DNA of 25,728 bases from a virus, in the IMG/VR virus record IMGVR_UViG_3300010392_000884, positions 1 to 25,728 of that record. One strand, 5' to 3'. Below are positions 1 through 9,282 of this stretch, in pieces. The translations under genes and the position numbers were made by a program. Every line of letters starts with the position of its first letter. Position 1 is the stretch's first letter. Under the pieces are notes generated by a model. The model did not search any database. It was not told the DNA's origin and saw only the letters and a list, made by a program, of their open reading frames with translations.

Positions 1-308
1 TCGTCGATTGCTTCCTGGGCAAGGTAAAAGAGTTGGAGCGAGTTGTTGTCAAGATCAGCCTCAGTGAGAGTGGAGGCATCGTTGAAGTCTGTCTGGAGTG
101 ACGCACGTGGTGTTGTACGACGTATCTCAATTGCAGCATCGACAGCAGCGACAGCGTCAAGTTGGACCTGAGTATCGGACAGCCATGTGAAAGCTACCGA
201 CACCGTGTCCACCTTGACGAGCACATCTGAGCGAGAGAGGAATGAGAAGTTTACGTTGTAGGGACCGGTTGTCCCGTTGCCCACGTACTGGTCGAATGAT
301 AGGCCCAT
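1..308 (-). CDS. Tail fibre protein, T7 gp17-type N-terminal domain (partial)
   Basis: About 102 codons are visible before the window ends. The protein begins MGLSFDQYVGNG and contains EIRRTTPRASLQTDF followed by LTEADLDNNSLQLFYLAQEA. These match the T7 tail fibre N-terminal domain (IELRR..T....DF.DGS.L...DLN..Q.....EEA), the part that docks the fibre to the tail; the receptor-binding C-terminal part lies outside the window. The ATG overlaps the stop of the upstream internal virion protein gene as TAATG, with AAAGGGA five bases upstream as ribosome binding site. The domain assignment is by recognition of the family pattern; host specificity cannot be inferred from this part. Confidence 0.88.
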   Translation of the reverse strand, partial: MGLSFDQYVGNGTTGPYNVNFSFLSRSDVLVKVDTVSVAFTWLSDTQVQLDAVAAVDAAIEIRRTTPRASLQTDFNDASTLTEADLDNNSLQLFYLAQEAID

Positions 309-3300
309 TAGTCCCTTTGTGGTAAGTCTAGTTCGTTGTTGATGATGGCGAGAGAGTTGGTCACGCCCATTGCGTTGTACCAAGGAAGGAGCATTTCCAT
401 CCTTCGTAGCTCCTGCTCTGTGAACTCGCTCTCACCCGTAAGAGCACCGGCGATGTTGCCAGGTGTCTCGAACAGCAAGTTGTACGCAAAGTCCGCAGTC
501 GGATTAACGGCCCACCCGGTCGTGTCTTGACCTGATGTGCGATAATGCGAAAACAGGAGGGCGTCGGGGTCACCGTCTGAATACGCCCACAGCACGTTGT
601 CTGTAAGTTGGGGGAAGATCGAAGCGAACGAGGAGCGGCCAAGAGCACCTGAGAAGGCAACGGACTTAGGGTCCAGCCTGTCTTCTCTGTAGTCTTGTGC
701 GTCTTCGCGTCCGAGCGACTTCAAGTACGTCTGAACATAGTATGCCATACCGGCGAAGAAGGCGGAGCCTATGAAGCCGTTGGCGAACGTAATGTCCCTC
801 ATGTGTATGCCGTGACGCAATTGCTTCGTGAACGAATTGATCATGAAGCCTTTGAACTGAAGTAGGATGCTTGCAGCACCGCTGCTCATCCACAGGCGCA
901 TGGAGCCTACGTCGTTCTCCTGGACCTGCCGGCGGACCTCGCGATGTACGGCATTCAGGAAAGCGTCACGCGCATCAAGATCGTCCCAATCGTCGAAGTC
1001 AAACGAACGCAGCTTGCGCCCTAGAGCGGACGTGCGCCATTCAGCGCGACCAGGCTTCTTTAGCTCAGTGCTTATGCGTCCCCACATGGCCTCGTCGATC
1101 CCTAACTGTTGGAAGCGACGCGCGGTCATGGGGTTGAAGAATGCGTTGTTGAAGGAGACACCACGTTCAGCTTGTCGTGCGAGCTTGTGAATAAACAGTC
1201 TCGCGGACATTTGCTGTAGGCGGTCGGTGATAGGGCCGAGCCCTGACCACTTACTTGTCTCGCGCGATCCAGCGTGGAGATACTCCGTGAGCGTACCGCC
1301 TCGTGCATTGAGACCGTCCGAACCAAGAGAATCGACCCGACCCATCGCGTTGCCGCGTACGGTCATACCCCCGAACCCAAAGAGTTGCTCTAGGTCACTG
1401 AGGAAGTCGTCCTCTAGCGTACCGTTCAAGGCTCGCTTATGGAACGAAAGGAGTTCGGGCATGTGGCGGAGGAATGTCCCCCACCCGCTTTGTCCCGCGA
1501 CACTCCCAAGTTCCGCAGCCTGCGCCCATCCCACTTGGGACATGACGCGCATGAACTGGAAACGCTTGAGGTTGTCAATGAGAGTTGCGCTGCGCTCACT
1601 GAGTTGCTGTATGGGCACACCAGTGATGTAGTCAAAGACGCCTTCGAGTTGTCTTACTTGTTCGCCAAGATCATCCGTATCCACACCAGTTCTTACACCA
1701 GTGTCTCGAATGTACTGAGCGAACCGCTGGAAGTCGGAACGTGACCGAATACCAGCTTGGGAAGATAACCCAACCCACCCACCTAAGCGGCGGGAGTAAG
1801 AGTTGAGGAGGCGCTCCATGTTGTTCTCGAATAGTTCGTCGATACGAACCACTCTGCCTCCGGTCGCGCCTGTCAGGTGAGCCTCGAAACCTTCGTCCAT
1901 GTCGACCCGGTGACGGGCACTTCCAAAGGAGGGGGCTTGAGGATCACTGCGGGACGTACCGGTGATCAGTGTAGCAACACGTTCTGCTACGTCGTCTGAG
2001 AGTTCCCCCTCGCGACGCAGTATGTCAATTGTTTCATCCAGACCCACCTTGCCGAGACCCTGCTGCGACCACACGCGGTGACCGGAGCCGAGCTTCTCGA
2101 CTGTGCGAATGTACGCAATGCCTTCCTCGATACCTTCAGCAGTGGCGTTGCCATTACCAACAGCGCGAGCCACCAAGTGACCTAGCTGTTCCTGGCCGAA
2201 CTCGTTGATCAGCCTGCGGATGTTATCATGGTCAAACATGCGGGGGACGTAGTTAGGATTGAACTCGATCTCGTCGAACCCATCCACACCAGCGTTGCGC
2301 GCTTGGATGCGGAGGTCGTTGAACACAGTTCGCATCTCGTCTGCCGCAGCTATGACCGACTCGTCAGAGGAGTGGCCTGGGCGGCGGACTTGACGGGCTA
2401 CTTCTTGGTAGAAATTCCTGCGTCCACGGAAGGGGCTCGATAGTGATCTACGCTCACCGCGAGGGGCTGTCTTGTGCCACTGGCGGTAGAAGCCATTGAG
2501 GGCGTTCATGCCGCGCGTCATGGCGGCGTTGTGGAAACGGATGGTCGATTCTGCCGCAGAGTAAGCTGTGCGAGAACCAGCGGCTCGTCCTACCTGGTCA
2601 CCTACTAAGAGCTGACCCATGAAGCGGACACCCGCGTGTACTGAGTTTCCGAAAAGGGCACCGAGCGTTTCAGCTTGGGCAAGGCCGGGGATACCCGCGA
2701 CACTTGTCTGTGCAGTTTTACTGGCGAGATCACTCGCTTCCACCCCATCGAGCCAATCGTCAGCGTTGTCTGATATGGGCTGAACGACTGCGGGATTTCT
2801 TGCGGCACCACCTGAACCGGCGAGAGTAATCTCATCTGGCTCGTCGGACAGTGCTTCAGCACCTTCACGAGCGATCCGCTGTGCATCAGCACGAGCAAGT
2901 TCGATCTCACCGGGCGTACGCCCAATGGCCCCTGCCGCCCCACCCAATCCTGTTGCGAACAACGAGACCAGGAGGACGTCGGAGAGTTGGACTTCAGGGT
3001 TCGTGGTGGCCCTATAGGCTTCCATCGATCCCTCAGTGGCCCCGGCGATCAAGCCGATACGAGCCACGCGCGCCGCGCGCGAGAGTGTCATGCCAGTGGT
3101 GGCGATCATGCCAACACCTTCAGTGGCGATACCAGCGCCGATAGCTACGGGGTCCAGAACAGCCGCAAGCATGCGGATACCGAACCCACCCCATCCCTGC
3201 GCGGCGAGCATCTGCTCGACCTCTGCGGAACGGGCGGCTCTATCTAGTTGCGCTTGGTAGTGTGCTTCACTTTGAGAGTCGCTGATGTGACGCAGGTAGT

Positions 3301-3661
3301 GCGCGGGGATACCACGCTCTTGTGCGTCCGCAATGACGCGATCCTGTTCGATAGAAAAGTTCTCATCACTCTCGAAGTGCTCACCGGTTGCTGATTGCCA
3401 GAGGGCGGAAGTGAATGTGTCAATCTCCCACGCATTCTGGAAAGACTGAATGAAGCCGGGATCATCCGGCGTAGCTCGTTCAGCTTCCAGTAACTCTGCG
3501 TTAGAGACAGGGCGTTCTGGCAGAAGATCAGAAACAGTAGAGCGACGGGAGATAGCCTGTAGGCTACGATCCGGTTGTTCTTCGGGGATCGTTACCGCCT
3601 CAACGGTTTCATCCTCGATGTTCTCATCTCCGGTCAATACCCCGAAGCTAACATCTGACAT
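308..3661 (-). CDS. Internal virion protein D (T7 gp16-like)
   Basis: The largest protein in the window (1117 aa), placed between a gp15-like protein and the tail fibre, exactly where T7 gene 16 lies. T7 gp16 is ejected into the cell and helps form the channel that carries DNA across the envelope. The N-terminus is acidic; an Ala/Gly-rich hydrophobic stretch lies around residues 155-250 (WGGFGIRMLAAVLDPVAIGAG and following), and more amphipathic or hydrophobic segments occur near the C-terminus (ASILLQFKGFMINSF, GSAFFAGMAYYVQTYL). It is shorter than T7 gp16 (1318 aa), and I see no lytic transglycosylase domain at the N-terminus, where T7 carries one. The start has AAGGAA seven bases upstream. 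Assignment rests on size and synteny more than on motifs. Confidence 0.8.
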   Translation of the reverse strand: MSDVSFGVLTGDENIEDETVEAVTIPEEQPDRSLQAISRRSTVSDLLPERPVSNAELLEAERATPDDPGFIQSFQNAWEIDTFTSALWQSATGEHFESDENFSIEQDRVIADAQERGIPAHYLRHISDSQSEAHYQAQLDRAARSAEVEQMLAAQGWGGFGIRMLAAVLDPVAIGAGIATEGVGMIATTGMTLSRAARVARIGLIAGATEGSMEAYRATTNPEVQLSDVLLVSLFATGLGGAAGAIGRTPGEIELARADAQRIAREGAEALSDEPDEITLAGSGGAARNPAVVQPISDNADDWLDGVEASDLASKTAQTSVAGIPGLAQAETLGALFGNSVHAGVRFMGQLLVGDQVGRAAGSRTAYSAAESTIRFHNAAMTRGMNALNGFYRQWHKTAPRGERRSLSSPFRGRRNFYQEVARQVRRPGHSSDESVIAAADEMRTVFNDLRIQARNAGVDGFDEIEFNPNYVPRMFDHDNIRRLINEFGQEQLGHLVARAVGNGNATAEGIEEGIAYIRTVEKLGSGHRVWSQQGLGKVGLDETIDILRREGELSDDVAERVATLITGTSRSDPQAPSFGSARHRVDMDEGFEAHLTGATGGRVVRIDELFENNMERLLNSYSRRLGGWVGLSSQAGIRSRSDFQRFAQYIRDTGVRTGVDTDDLGEQVRQLEGVFDYITGVPIQQLSERSATLIDNLKRFQFMRVMSQVGWAQAAELGSVAGQSGWGTFLRHMPELLSFHKRALNGTLEDDFLSDLEQLFGFGGMTVRGNAMGRVDSLGSDGLNARGGTLTEYLHAGSRETSKWSGLGPITDRLQQMSARLFIHKLARQAERGVSFNNAFFNPMTARRFQQLGIDEAMWGRISTELKKPGRAEWRTSALGRKLRSFDFDDWDDLDARDAFLNAVHREVRRQVQENDVGSMRLWMSSGAASILLQFKGFMINSFTKQLRHGIHMRDITFANGFIGSAFFAGMAYYVQTYLKSLGREDAQDYREDRLDPKSVAFSGALGRSSFASIFPQLTDNVLWAYSDGDPDALLFSHYRTSGQDTTGWAVNPTADFAYNLLFETPGNIAGALTGESEFTEQELRRMEMLLPWYNAMGVTNSLAIINNELDLPQRD

Positions 3662-3675
3662 TTAGTGTTTCCTTG

Positions 3676-5760
3676 TTATGGCCTTTGATACCCGTACTGC
3701 CCACGTCGGAGGGAGGGGTGAATTTCTTCCACCTGCCGGTCTCTCTCAAACTCCATCGCTTCCTGAGCGCCACGAGCGTTCAGAGCGTCCCATTCTTGAT
3801 CTGATAACTGACCCATGCGTCTCGTCACGAGTTCCCTCGCGGAGAACACACCTGGGATCGGGAGGACATTGCCGTTGGCGTCCGTATACGTCTGACCAGT
3901 AGCCGGGGCGTAAACCCCATTGATGCTGATGTAGTACGTTTCGGTATCACCGAGAGCAATCATCCGAACATGACCCTGTCTTCCCTCGGGAAGGAACTCG
4001 GTCACGTAGTCTTCTTGGAAGGCGCGGACTGTGTCTCGCCATTGCGCCCGTTCGACACCTTGCGGCACCCGTACGGGACGGTCGTTGATTTGTATGTGTC
4101 GCTGATCGAAGCTGCGTTCTGACCTGTTCTTCGCTTCACGCATGGAGGCGTTAGGGTTCGTGGCCAGGTAAAGAGCGACGTACCTCATACGGTACTCACG
4201 CTCAACTTCGTTGTCAGCTATGTCTTGGATTTCCGCAGCTTGATCTATGTCGAGACCAAACGTGGATATGCGATCTACCGAGACGTTGTTGTTGATGAAG
4301 CCATGTGCTTGACGTATCGCGGTCTCGCGGTCGTACCCAAACTGTCTACGCAGCGATGACACAGCGTCGAGGAAAACCTCAGTACGCTGATCGGCGTGTT
4401 GCAGAAGGATACTGCGTGGGACCGACGAGGCAAAGAGAACAGCGCGGTCCATGTTGACCGGGACAGGCCCCTCGGGCAACAGAGTGTAGCCGGGGAGGTC
4501 TTCCAACAGTTCCTCGAACGCAGGGTGTGTCATGCCGTTCGCAACACCATCAGTGGACAGACCAATTGCCTGTGCCGCGTAGATGTTGCGGAGGAGTTCG
4601 TCACCTTCAAGATCGGGGAAGGTCTCGATCACGCGGGTCTCAATGTCGTCCATGATCTGCAAGAGGGCATCGTCGATAAGCTGATCGTTGCTCCGAGAAT
4701 CAGTGATGACAGTGTCCCCAACCATCAATGTGCGGTCAGGGTTCCTCACGCGGTCTCTGCGACCACTGCGGATGTTCTCGATGGCCGAGCGGGTGTTGTC
4801 GTTTCGTAGTGCTTCGCGCGTATCAATCACTACCATGCGATTGTTAGCGGATTGCTGTGACCGGCGCTCATTGCGCGCCATGTCCAGAATACGAGCGGCT
4901 TGTTCCGTGACGCCAGCTTTGGAGGCGATAGACGGGATGGTACTTCCATCCGCACCGGAACGGTCTGAAAAGAGAAGTTCCTCGATTAGCTCGACGTGTC
5001 CGCTGCGCGCGTAGGCGGCTGCGATACCGAGCACGAGGTCGTCAGTGTCCCTCATAGACAGGCCGCTGTCGCCTTCACCTAGTGGGGTGTTGACGAGGGC
5101 GATACTTGCCGCGCGTACAGACGCAGCTACTTCCGCTGGTGAACCACCATTATCGAGAGTGGTGTTCCCTGCGGTAAACAGAGAATTGGAAGCCTCGTCC
5201 AGGAGACGCTGCCGGGTCGCTGCAACAATGGCGTCGGACTGCGAGTTGAGTAGAGAGCCCCTCGCGTTGTCCATGAAGTCTAGGAAGCCACCTTGGAAGT
5301 GTGCTCCCTGTCCATCGAGGAGTTCGGTGTTGATCCTGGCGATCTCAGCGTCGAGGTTGCCGGTGATCAAGTCGAACTGCCCACTGGCCGCTCGTTGTTG
5401 CAAGTCGGTAATGGCTTCCTGCGCCACGCGACCACCGTACAGGCGGTCAAAGGATGCGCGGAACCAAGGGTTCTGATATTCGTGTAGCTCTCCGCTATCA
5501 ATCAACTCGCGAGCTTCCTCAACGGTCAGCCCCGCAAGGCGTCGTTCAGCAAGTGCAGCCTGCGCTTCTGCTTGGCGGTTCCCCTCAGCTTGCAACGTCC
5601 GCTGGAGGGACGGTTCAATTGCCGATAGAGATTCGGCCAGCGCGAGCGCCGGGTTTGTTTGTGCGATAGGAGTGGGAGCGACGGTAGTGTCAACCGGTCG
5701 TGCCTGCGGACGGAGACCCTCGGGTCTTCCGAGCGGCCCAACCTGAAGTCGTTCTGCCAT
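3676..5760 (-). CDS. Internal virion protein C (T7 gp15-like)
   Basis: A 694-aa, mostly helical, charge-rich protein without signal peptide or membrane segment. It lies between gp14-like and gp16-like genes, matching T7 gene 15 (747 aa). T7 gp15 forms part of the internal core and, after ejection, the periplasmic tube connecting gp14 and gp16. The N-terminal 40 residues are Pro/Ala rich, followed by long Glu/Arg/Ala-rich helices. The start ATG is preceded by AAGGAA seven bases upstream, and that site overlaps the stop region of the upstream gene, so the two genes are probably translated together. The function is inferred mainly from position and size; I recognise no catalytic motif. Confidence 0.75.
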   Translation of the reverse strand: MAERLQVGPLGRPEGLRPQARPVDTTVAPTPIAQTNPALALAESLSAIEPSLQRTLQAEGNRQAEAQAALAERRLAGLTVEEARELIDSGELHEYQNPWFRASFDRLYGGRVAQEAITDLQQRAASGQFDLITGNLDAEIARINTELLDGQGAHFQGGFLDFMDNARGSLLNSQSDAIVAATRQRLLDEASNSLFTAGNTTLDNGGSPAEVAASVRAASIALVNTPLGEGDSGLSMRDTDDLVLGIAAAYARSGHVELIEELLFSDRSGADGSTIPSIASKAGVTEQAARILDMARNERRSQQSANNRMVVIDTREALRNDNTRSAIENIRSGRRDRVRNPDRTLMVGDTVITDSRSNDQLIDDALLQIMDDIETRVIETFPDLEGDELLRNIYAAQAIGLSTDGVANGMTHPAFEELLEDLPGYTLLPEGPVPVNMDRAVLFASSVPRSILLQHADQRTEVFLDAVSSLRRQFGYDRETAIRQAHGFINNNVSVDRISTFGLDIDQAAEIQDIADNEVEREYRMRYVALYLATNPNASMREAKNRSERSFDQRHIQINDRPVRVPQGVERAQWRDTVRAFQEDYVTEFLPEGRQGHVRMIALGDTETYYISINGVYAPATGQTYTDANGNVLPIPGVFSARELVTRRMGQLSDQEWDALNARGAQEAMEFERDRQVEEIHPSLRRGQYGYQRP

Positions 5761-5771
5761 CTAAATGTTCC

Positions 5772-6320
5772 TTAGGGAGTGGGAGGCTGCGGGAAGTAGG
5801 TGTTGTAAGCGTTCAGCGAGTCAGCGCCGATCTGGAGAGCAGCCGTTGCAAAGCCTGGTGCTTGGACCGGACGCAGTGATGTGTTCACCGCGCTTTGGGC
5901 TCCAGCAAATATGGAAGAAGCCTGGTCTGCTAGTGCCGCCTGCGTGAACTCAAGGTTCGTGTTGATCGCGGACGTACGCCTACCCTCTTGGTTGAAGATG
6001 TCACCAATAAGGTTGTCGACGGAAAGTCCAGAGACACCGGCGGCGGATGCGGCAACCTTCGCTCTCGCTCGCGCCTGCGCTGCTTCGATGTTTGTTTCCT
6101 GCGTAGATAGTGACGCAGCCGCTTCTTCTTCGGTGAGGCGGCGCTGTATCTGTCCAAACTGGTTGATAGCGTTGGCGTTGGCGGCTTCACCCTGCTGTTG
6201 CTGGAAGTTAGCTTGAGAGGCGGCTTGTTGCTGCTGGCCGACTGTAGCAGCCGTGGTCCCTGCCGCTGAGATAGCCGCCGCTGTGATTGCAAGTACAGTC
6301 GGGGTTATGAAGTCACACAT
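5772..6320 (-). CDS. Internal virion protein B (T7 gp14-like)
   Basis: A 182-aa protein beginning MCDFITPTVLAITAAAISAAG, with a hydrophobic N-terminal segment and then a long Gln/Ala-rich helical region (QQQQAASQANFQQQQGEAAN). T7 gp14 (196 aa) also begins MC followed by a hydrophobic stretch and a Gln/Ala-rich helix; it is ejected first and forms the outer-membrane pore. I chose the ATG at 6320 rather than the in-frame GTG at 6377, because it reproduces the MC start, has AAGGT upstream, and overlaps the previous gene by only 8 bases (ATGTGTGA). The GTG start would add 19 residues and a much longer overlap. Confidence 0.8.
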   Translation of the reverse strand: MCDFITPTVLAITAAAISAAGTTAATVGQQQQAASQANFQQQQGEAANANAINQFGQIQRRLTEEEAAASLSTQETNIEAAQARARAKVAASAAGVSGLSVDNLIGDIFNQEGRRTSAINTNLEFTQAALADQASSIFAGAQSAVNTSLRPVQAPGFATAALQIGADSLNAYNTYFPQPPTP

Positions 6321-6783
6321 GGGGTTGATACCTTGAAAAGTGTATGAAGGGTTCCCCGTTGATCTCGTACTCATCACCTAGTTCAAATCCGAGGAACTTG
6401 ATGTACCTCAGGTGGACGGTGTTGGCTTTGAGTACGAAGTTTGTGAGCAGAGGATATGTCTCGTGCATCTTGACAATCATCTGCTTACTGATCTTTAGGA
6501 AGGTCTTGGGTATTCGTTCGATGCCTTTTGTACCGAGCATCCAGGGGGAACCTTGCTCATGTTGCAAGCCTGGTCCCACCCCGAAGATGCAGATCGGTTC
6601 GTCTCCGTCGTACCCTGTTAGGGTCCAATCGGATAACTTCACGCAGTCAAAGAGGACGTCAGTTATGTCAGCGTCTTCACCTCTGACCGCGAGAAGTTCT
6701 TGCCTGTCGGCGTCACGGAGGTTACTCGCTATGTGTCTCACCGCCCAACTTGATGTGGGTTGAACCCCCGGCTCTCGGCGCAT
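6313..6783 (-). CDS. Internal virion protein A (T7 gp13-like, GNAT-like fold)
   Basis: A 156-aa protein. The C-terminal part (HLRYIKFLGFELGDEYEING) resembles T7 gp13 (HIRFLKTIGAVFHEEYTRDG), and the middle (CIFGVGPGLQ...GSPWMLGT) fits the GNAT-like pattern seen in this family, where an acetyltransferase fold is thought to be used structurally or in virion assembly. T7 gp13 is 138 aa and is needed for proper assembly of the internal proteins. The gene begins one base after the stop of the 33-aa membrane peptide (TAGCATG) and has no clear Shine-Dalgarno sequence, so translation may be coupled to that small gene. Confidence 0.78.
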   Translation of the reverse strand: MRREPGVQPTSSWAVRHIASNLRDADRQELLAVRGEDADITDVLFDCVKLSDWTLTGYDGDEPICIFGVGPGLQHEQGSPWMLGTKGIERIPKTFLKISKQMIVKMHETYPLLTNFVLKANTVHLRYIKFLGFELGDEYEINGEPFIHFSRYQPHV

Positions 6784-6784
6784 G

Positions 6785-6886
6785 CTAAAAGATTAGTGCG
6801 CCCGAAATGAAACCGACCATAAGGCCGATCCCAAATGCGGCACCGACTACAATTTGAGTGAAGCGATCATTCAGTACATAGTACAT
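6785..6886 (-). CDS. 33-aa single-pass membrane peptide, unknown function
   Basis: A short gene that fills the gap between tail tubular protein B and the gp13-like gene. Its product begins MYYVLNDRFTQ and continues as one hydrophobic helix (IVVGAAFGIGLMVGFISGAL) up to the C-terminal IF. The helix is Gly-rich with small-residue spacing. AAAGGG about ten bases upstream, inside the end of the nozzle gene, can serve as ribosome binding site. It stops one base before the next start. It might be a virion membrane component or a lysis accessory; the sequence does not decide. It could be missed by annotation because of its length. Confidence 0.6.
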   Translation of the reverse strand: MYYVLNDRFTQIVVGAAFGIGLMVGFISGALIF

Positions 6887-6891
6887 GAGCG

Positions 6892-9282
6892 TTATACCCT
6901 TTGTGAAAGAGGAACGACTTCGCCCAACCAACTGGCTGATTGAAGCTGCATAGGAAGATGTGTGTCGTTGATGACCCTGATGGTCGCTAGATCGTTTCTA
7001 GCTCCAACACCGAACTTGAACTCACCATCGCTGATCGCGAGACCACCAATGGGACTTGCAGCCGAGCCAACTATCCGACCGGGCATAACGTACGTGTACG
7101 TCCCACTGTCGTTCGTTGTGACTTCGACCCTGAAGTAACCGCTGTCGTCGTAGGCCAGCAGTGTTTCGATTAGGTGTATCTTGTTCCGTGAATCGGTGAC
7201 CGTCGAGTTACCCTGCCTCACGCGATTGTAGAACTTCGAGAACGTATAAGAGGCTTCGTACTCAAGCCCTATCCACATGGATACGGCAGTGACGTCGCCC
7301 TTAACAGTGAACGAGTTCTGAGCGGAGAGCGTGGCGGACCCGGCGATCAGGCCAAGGTCAAGCGTCTGCCCGTCCTGGACTACCGCGTGAACGGTACCGG
7401 TGACTGTGTATGGCAGCGTGATGGTCGTCAGGTTGGTCCCTGCGGCATACACGAGCGTACAGTCAGTATCATCGATCCGGCGATCCAGGGTGACCTGGAA
7501 CTCAAGCCCGGTGTCTACGAAACTTTCCTCGGTCTCGACTTTCTCAAGCCACACACCGTCGCTGTATTTGACAACGAGATAGAGCGTCGCTTCGATGAAG
7601 CCGGAACCTAGAACTTCCGCGCCGGAACCGAGCACCCAATTGTGCCAAGCCGATTGCAGCTTGTCAGCGCCGGAGAAGTAGTATTGGTACACAAAGATCG
7701 AGCCAGCGTTGGTCTCGGGGATTGCTACGAGAATGTTCTCGTTGCCTGTACCAGCGAGATCGAACACGGCCTTCGGAATGTACTTCGGCACATGGTCCGT
7801 GACATCGAACGCCTTGTTCAGGCCGCTGTCCGTATCCGTGAGATACTCGCGTACGGCTGTAGCCTGCTCCTTGTCCGCTGAAAAGAAGATGCGGTCCCCA
7901 ATGGCGATAGGTTTCGCTATGGGCGAGGAGTGAAAGGCCGTGGTCTGATCGATGGTCGCGGTGGTGGGGGTGATCGTGTTCCCCGCACCGGGCTCCAAGA
8001 TGAACTGTTGGTTCTCAGCAAAGAGGACCAGCTTCTCATTCAATGGGACCGCATGTTTCAGCAGTGATACTTTGGTATTGATGTTGGAGGTGTCGACCAC
8101 GTCACTGTCCAGCAGTGAAAGCACGGTCGTACGGAAGAAGTTGAAGAACTCTCCGTCCTCGGACAGAATAGCGTTCTCGTCGGCAAGGAAGCCGAGCCGG
8201 TTCTTCCAGAAGAAGACGTCTTCGATGGTGGTGTCAACGAATGACGGGAATGGGTTCTTGGTGTCACCACCCTTCAAGCGGTCGGTCCACGCAGCCTCTT
8301 GGAACGTGAAAGTTCCGTTCGTCTCGCGGATGAGCTGGTGTGGCATTGTGTTCGGATCAAGCTCGATATTGACGTCGGGCTGAACTGTTTCGGACCACGT
8401 CCCTACCCCATCGCCTGCACTCTCGGTGAACTTGACGTAGTAGTCGTCGAACTGATTTGTGTTGTCCCCGCGTACCTTGATGATGAAGCCATCCTTGGCG
8501 CGCGTGGGGAGGTCTGAGAACTTCTGTATCTCATCTTTAGCGATGATCATCGAGGTGTTGCCGGTATCATCCTCACCAGTGATGGTGAACGCAGTGGCGC
8601 GTGTGATGTGGATGGTCGAGCCGTAGCGTGTGAAGGTGTACCCTGAGAAGTCGGAAGCGCGTAGGCGGTTCGTCGAGTGGGATACGCCGGTACCCGTAAG
8701 GTCCGCCTCACCGGTCAATGCCTTAGCGATACGTTCCGTACCAATCTCATCAGCGGCTGCGGTGCCTGTCTCACAGTACACCTCAGTCCCATTGAGATTG
8801 ACGGTGTATCGCCGCCCATAGTTCGTCGACTTGATGTAGACGATGGCTTCGGGGTTCTGTGCGGCAGACTTAGTGGCGGTCTTTGCAACGGTCGTGCCGG
8901 TGTTTACGATGAAGGTGTAGTCAGCGACCGTGATGGCCTTGAACTCGCTACGGGGATCGGTGGAAGTCAGGTAGCCCTTCCCGTCAGGGAATGCCACTGT
9001 CTTCTCTGTACCGTCCACGTCGAAGACCTTGAGGTCATCGTCGGTGATCATGACGCAATAGCGTTCGGCTAGGTCACGGTCATAGAAGTGTACGAAGGGA
9101 TCATCCACAACGCTCGTGAGGAGCTTTGCGACGTTCAGGGTGGGAGGGCGTTTACTGAGCCCATCTACCACTGAGGAGATACAGTTTACCTGTGCCTCGC
9201 ATTGAGATGGGAGCCGTAAGCGATCAGGTTGCTGGCTCACGCCATTGATCAGGTTAGGGATATCCCCATCTACGATTGCCAT
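6892..9282 (-). CDS. Tail tubular protein B / nozzle (T7 gp12-like)
   Basis: A 796-aa protein, close to T7 gp12 (794 aa). It begins MAIVDGDIPNLINGVSQQPD, and T7 has LKGGISQQPD at the same place; next comes KRPP, the shared VADYTFIVN, NRLGFLADEN against T7 NRLGFLSGEN, and HVPKYIPKAVF against HVPNYIPNGVF. It forms the six-fold tail nozzle below the adaptor (gp11) ring and carries the fibres. The start ATG overlaps the stop of the gp11-like gene (TAATG), with AGGG eight bases upstream. The protein is complete with no frameshift. Confidence 0.95.
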   Translation of the reverse strand: MAIVDGDIPNLINGVSQQPDRLRLPSQCEAQVNCISSVVDGLSKRPPTLNVAKLLTSVVDDPFVHFYDRDLAERYCVMITDDDLKVFDVDGTEKTVAFPDGKGYLTSTDPRSEFKAITVADYTFIVNTGTTVAKTATKSAAQNPEAIVYIKSTNYGRRYTVNLNGTEVYCETGTAAADEIGTERIAKALTGEADLTGTGVSHSTNRLRASDFSGYTFTRYGSTIHITRATAFTITGEDDTGNTSMIIAKDEIQKFSDLPTRAKDGFIIKVRGDNTNQFDDYYVKFTESAGDGVGTWSETVQPDVNIELDPNTMPHQLIRETNGTFTFQEAAWTDRLKGGDTKNPFPSFVDTTIEDVFFWKNRLGFLADENAILSEDGEFFNFFRTTVLSLLDSDVVDTSNINTKVSLLKHAVPLNEKLVLFAENQQFILEPGAGNTITPTTATIDQTTAFHSSPIAKPIAIGDRIFFSADKEQATAVREYLTDTDSGLNKAFDVTDHVPKYIPKAVFDLAGTGNENILVAIPETNAGSIFVYQYYFSGADKLQSAWHNWVLGSGAEVLGSGFIEATLYLVVKYSDGVWLEKVETEESFVDTGLEFQVTLDRRIDDTDCTLVYAAGTNLTTITLPYTVTGTVHAVVQDGQTLDLGLIAGSATLSAQNSFTVKGDVTAVSMWIGLEYEASYTFSKFYNRVRQGNSTVTDSRNKIHLIETLLAYDDSGYFRVEVTTNDSGTYTYVMPGRIVGSAASPIGGLAISDGEFKFGVGARNDLATIRVINDTHLPMQLQSASWLGEVVPLSQRV

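Noticed and set aside
2432-2450. ATCACTATCG on the minus strand, resembling the T7 promoter core
   Set aside because: It lies within the gp16-like coding sequence and does not share the flanking bases of the other two sites.
3655-3674. AAGGAAACACTAAATG before the internal virion protein D gene, spaced like AAGG...CACTAA of the site at 11119-11140
   Set aside because: AAGGAA is the expected ribosome binding site for this start, and the rest of the promoter motif (GAAGGT-CC, TATA) is absent.
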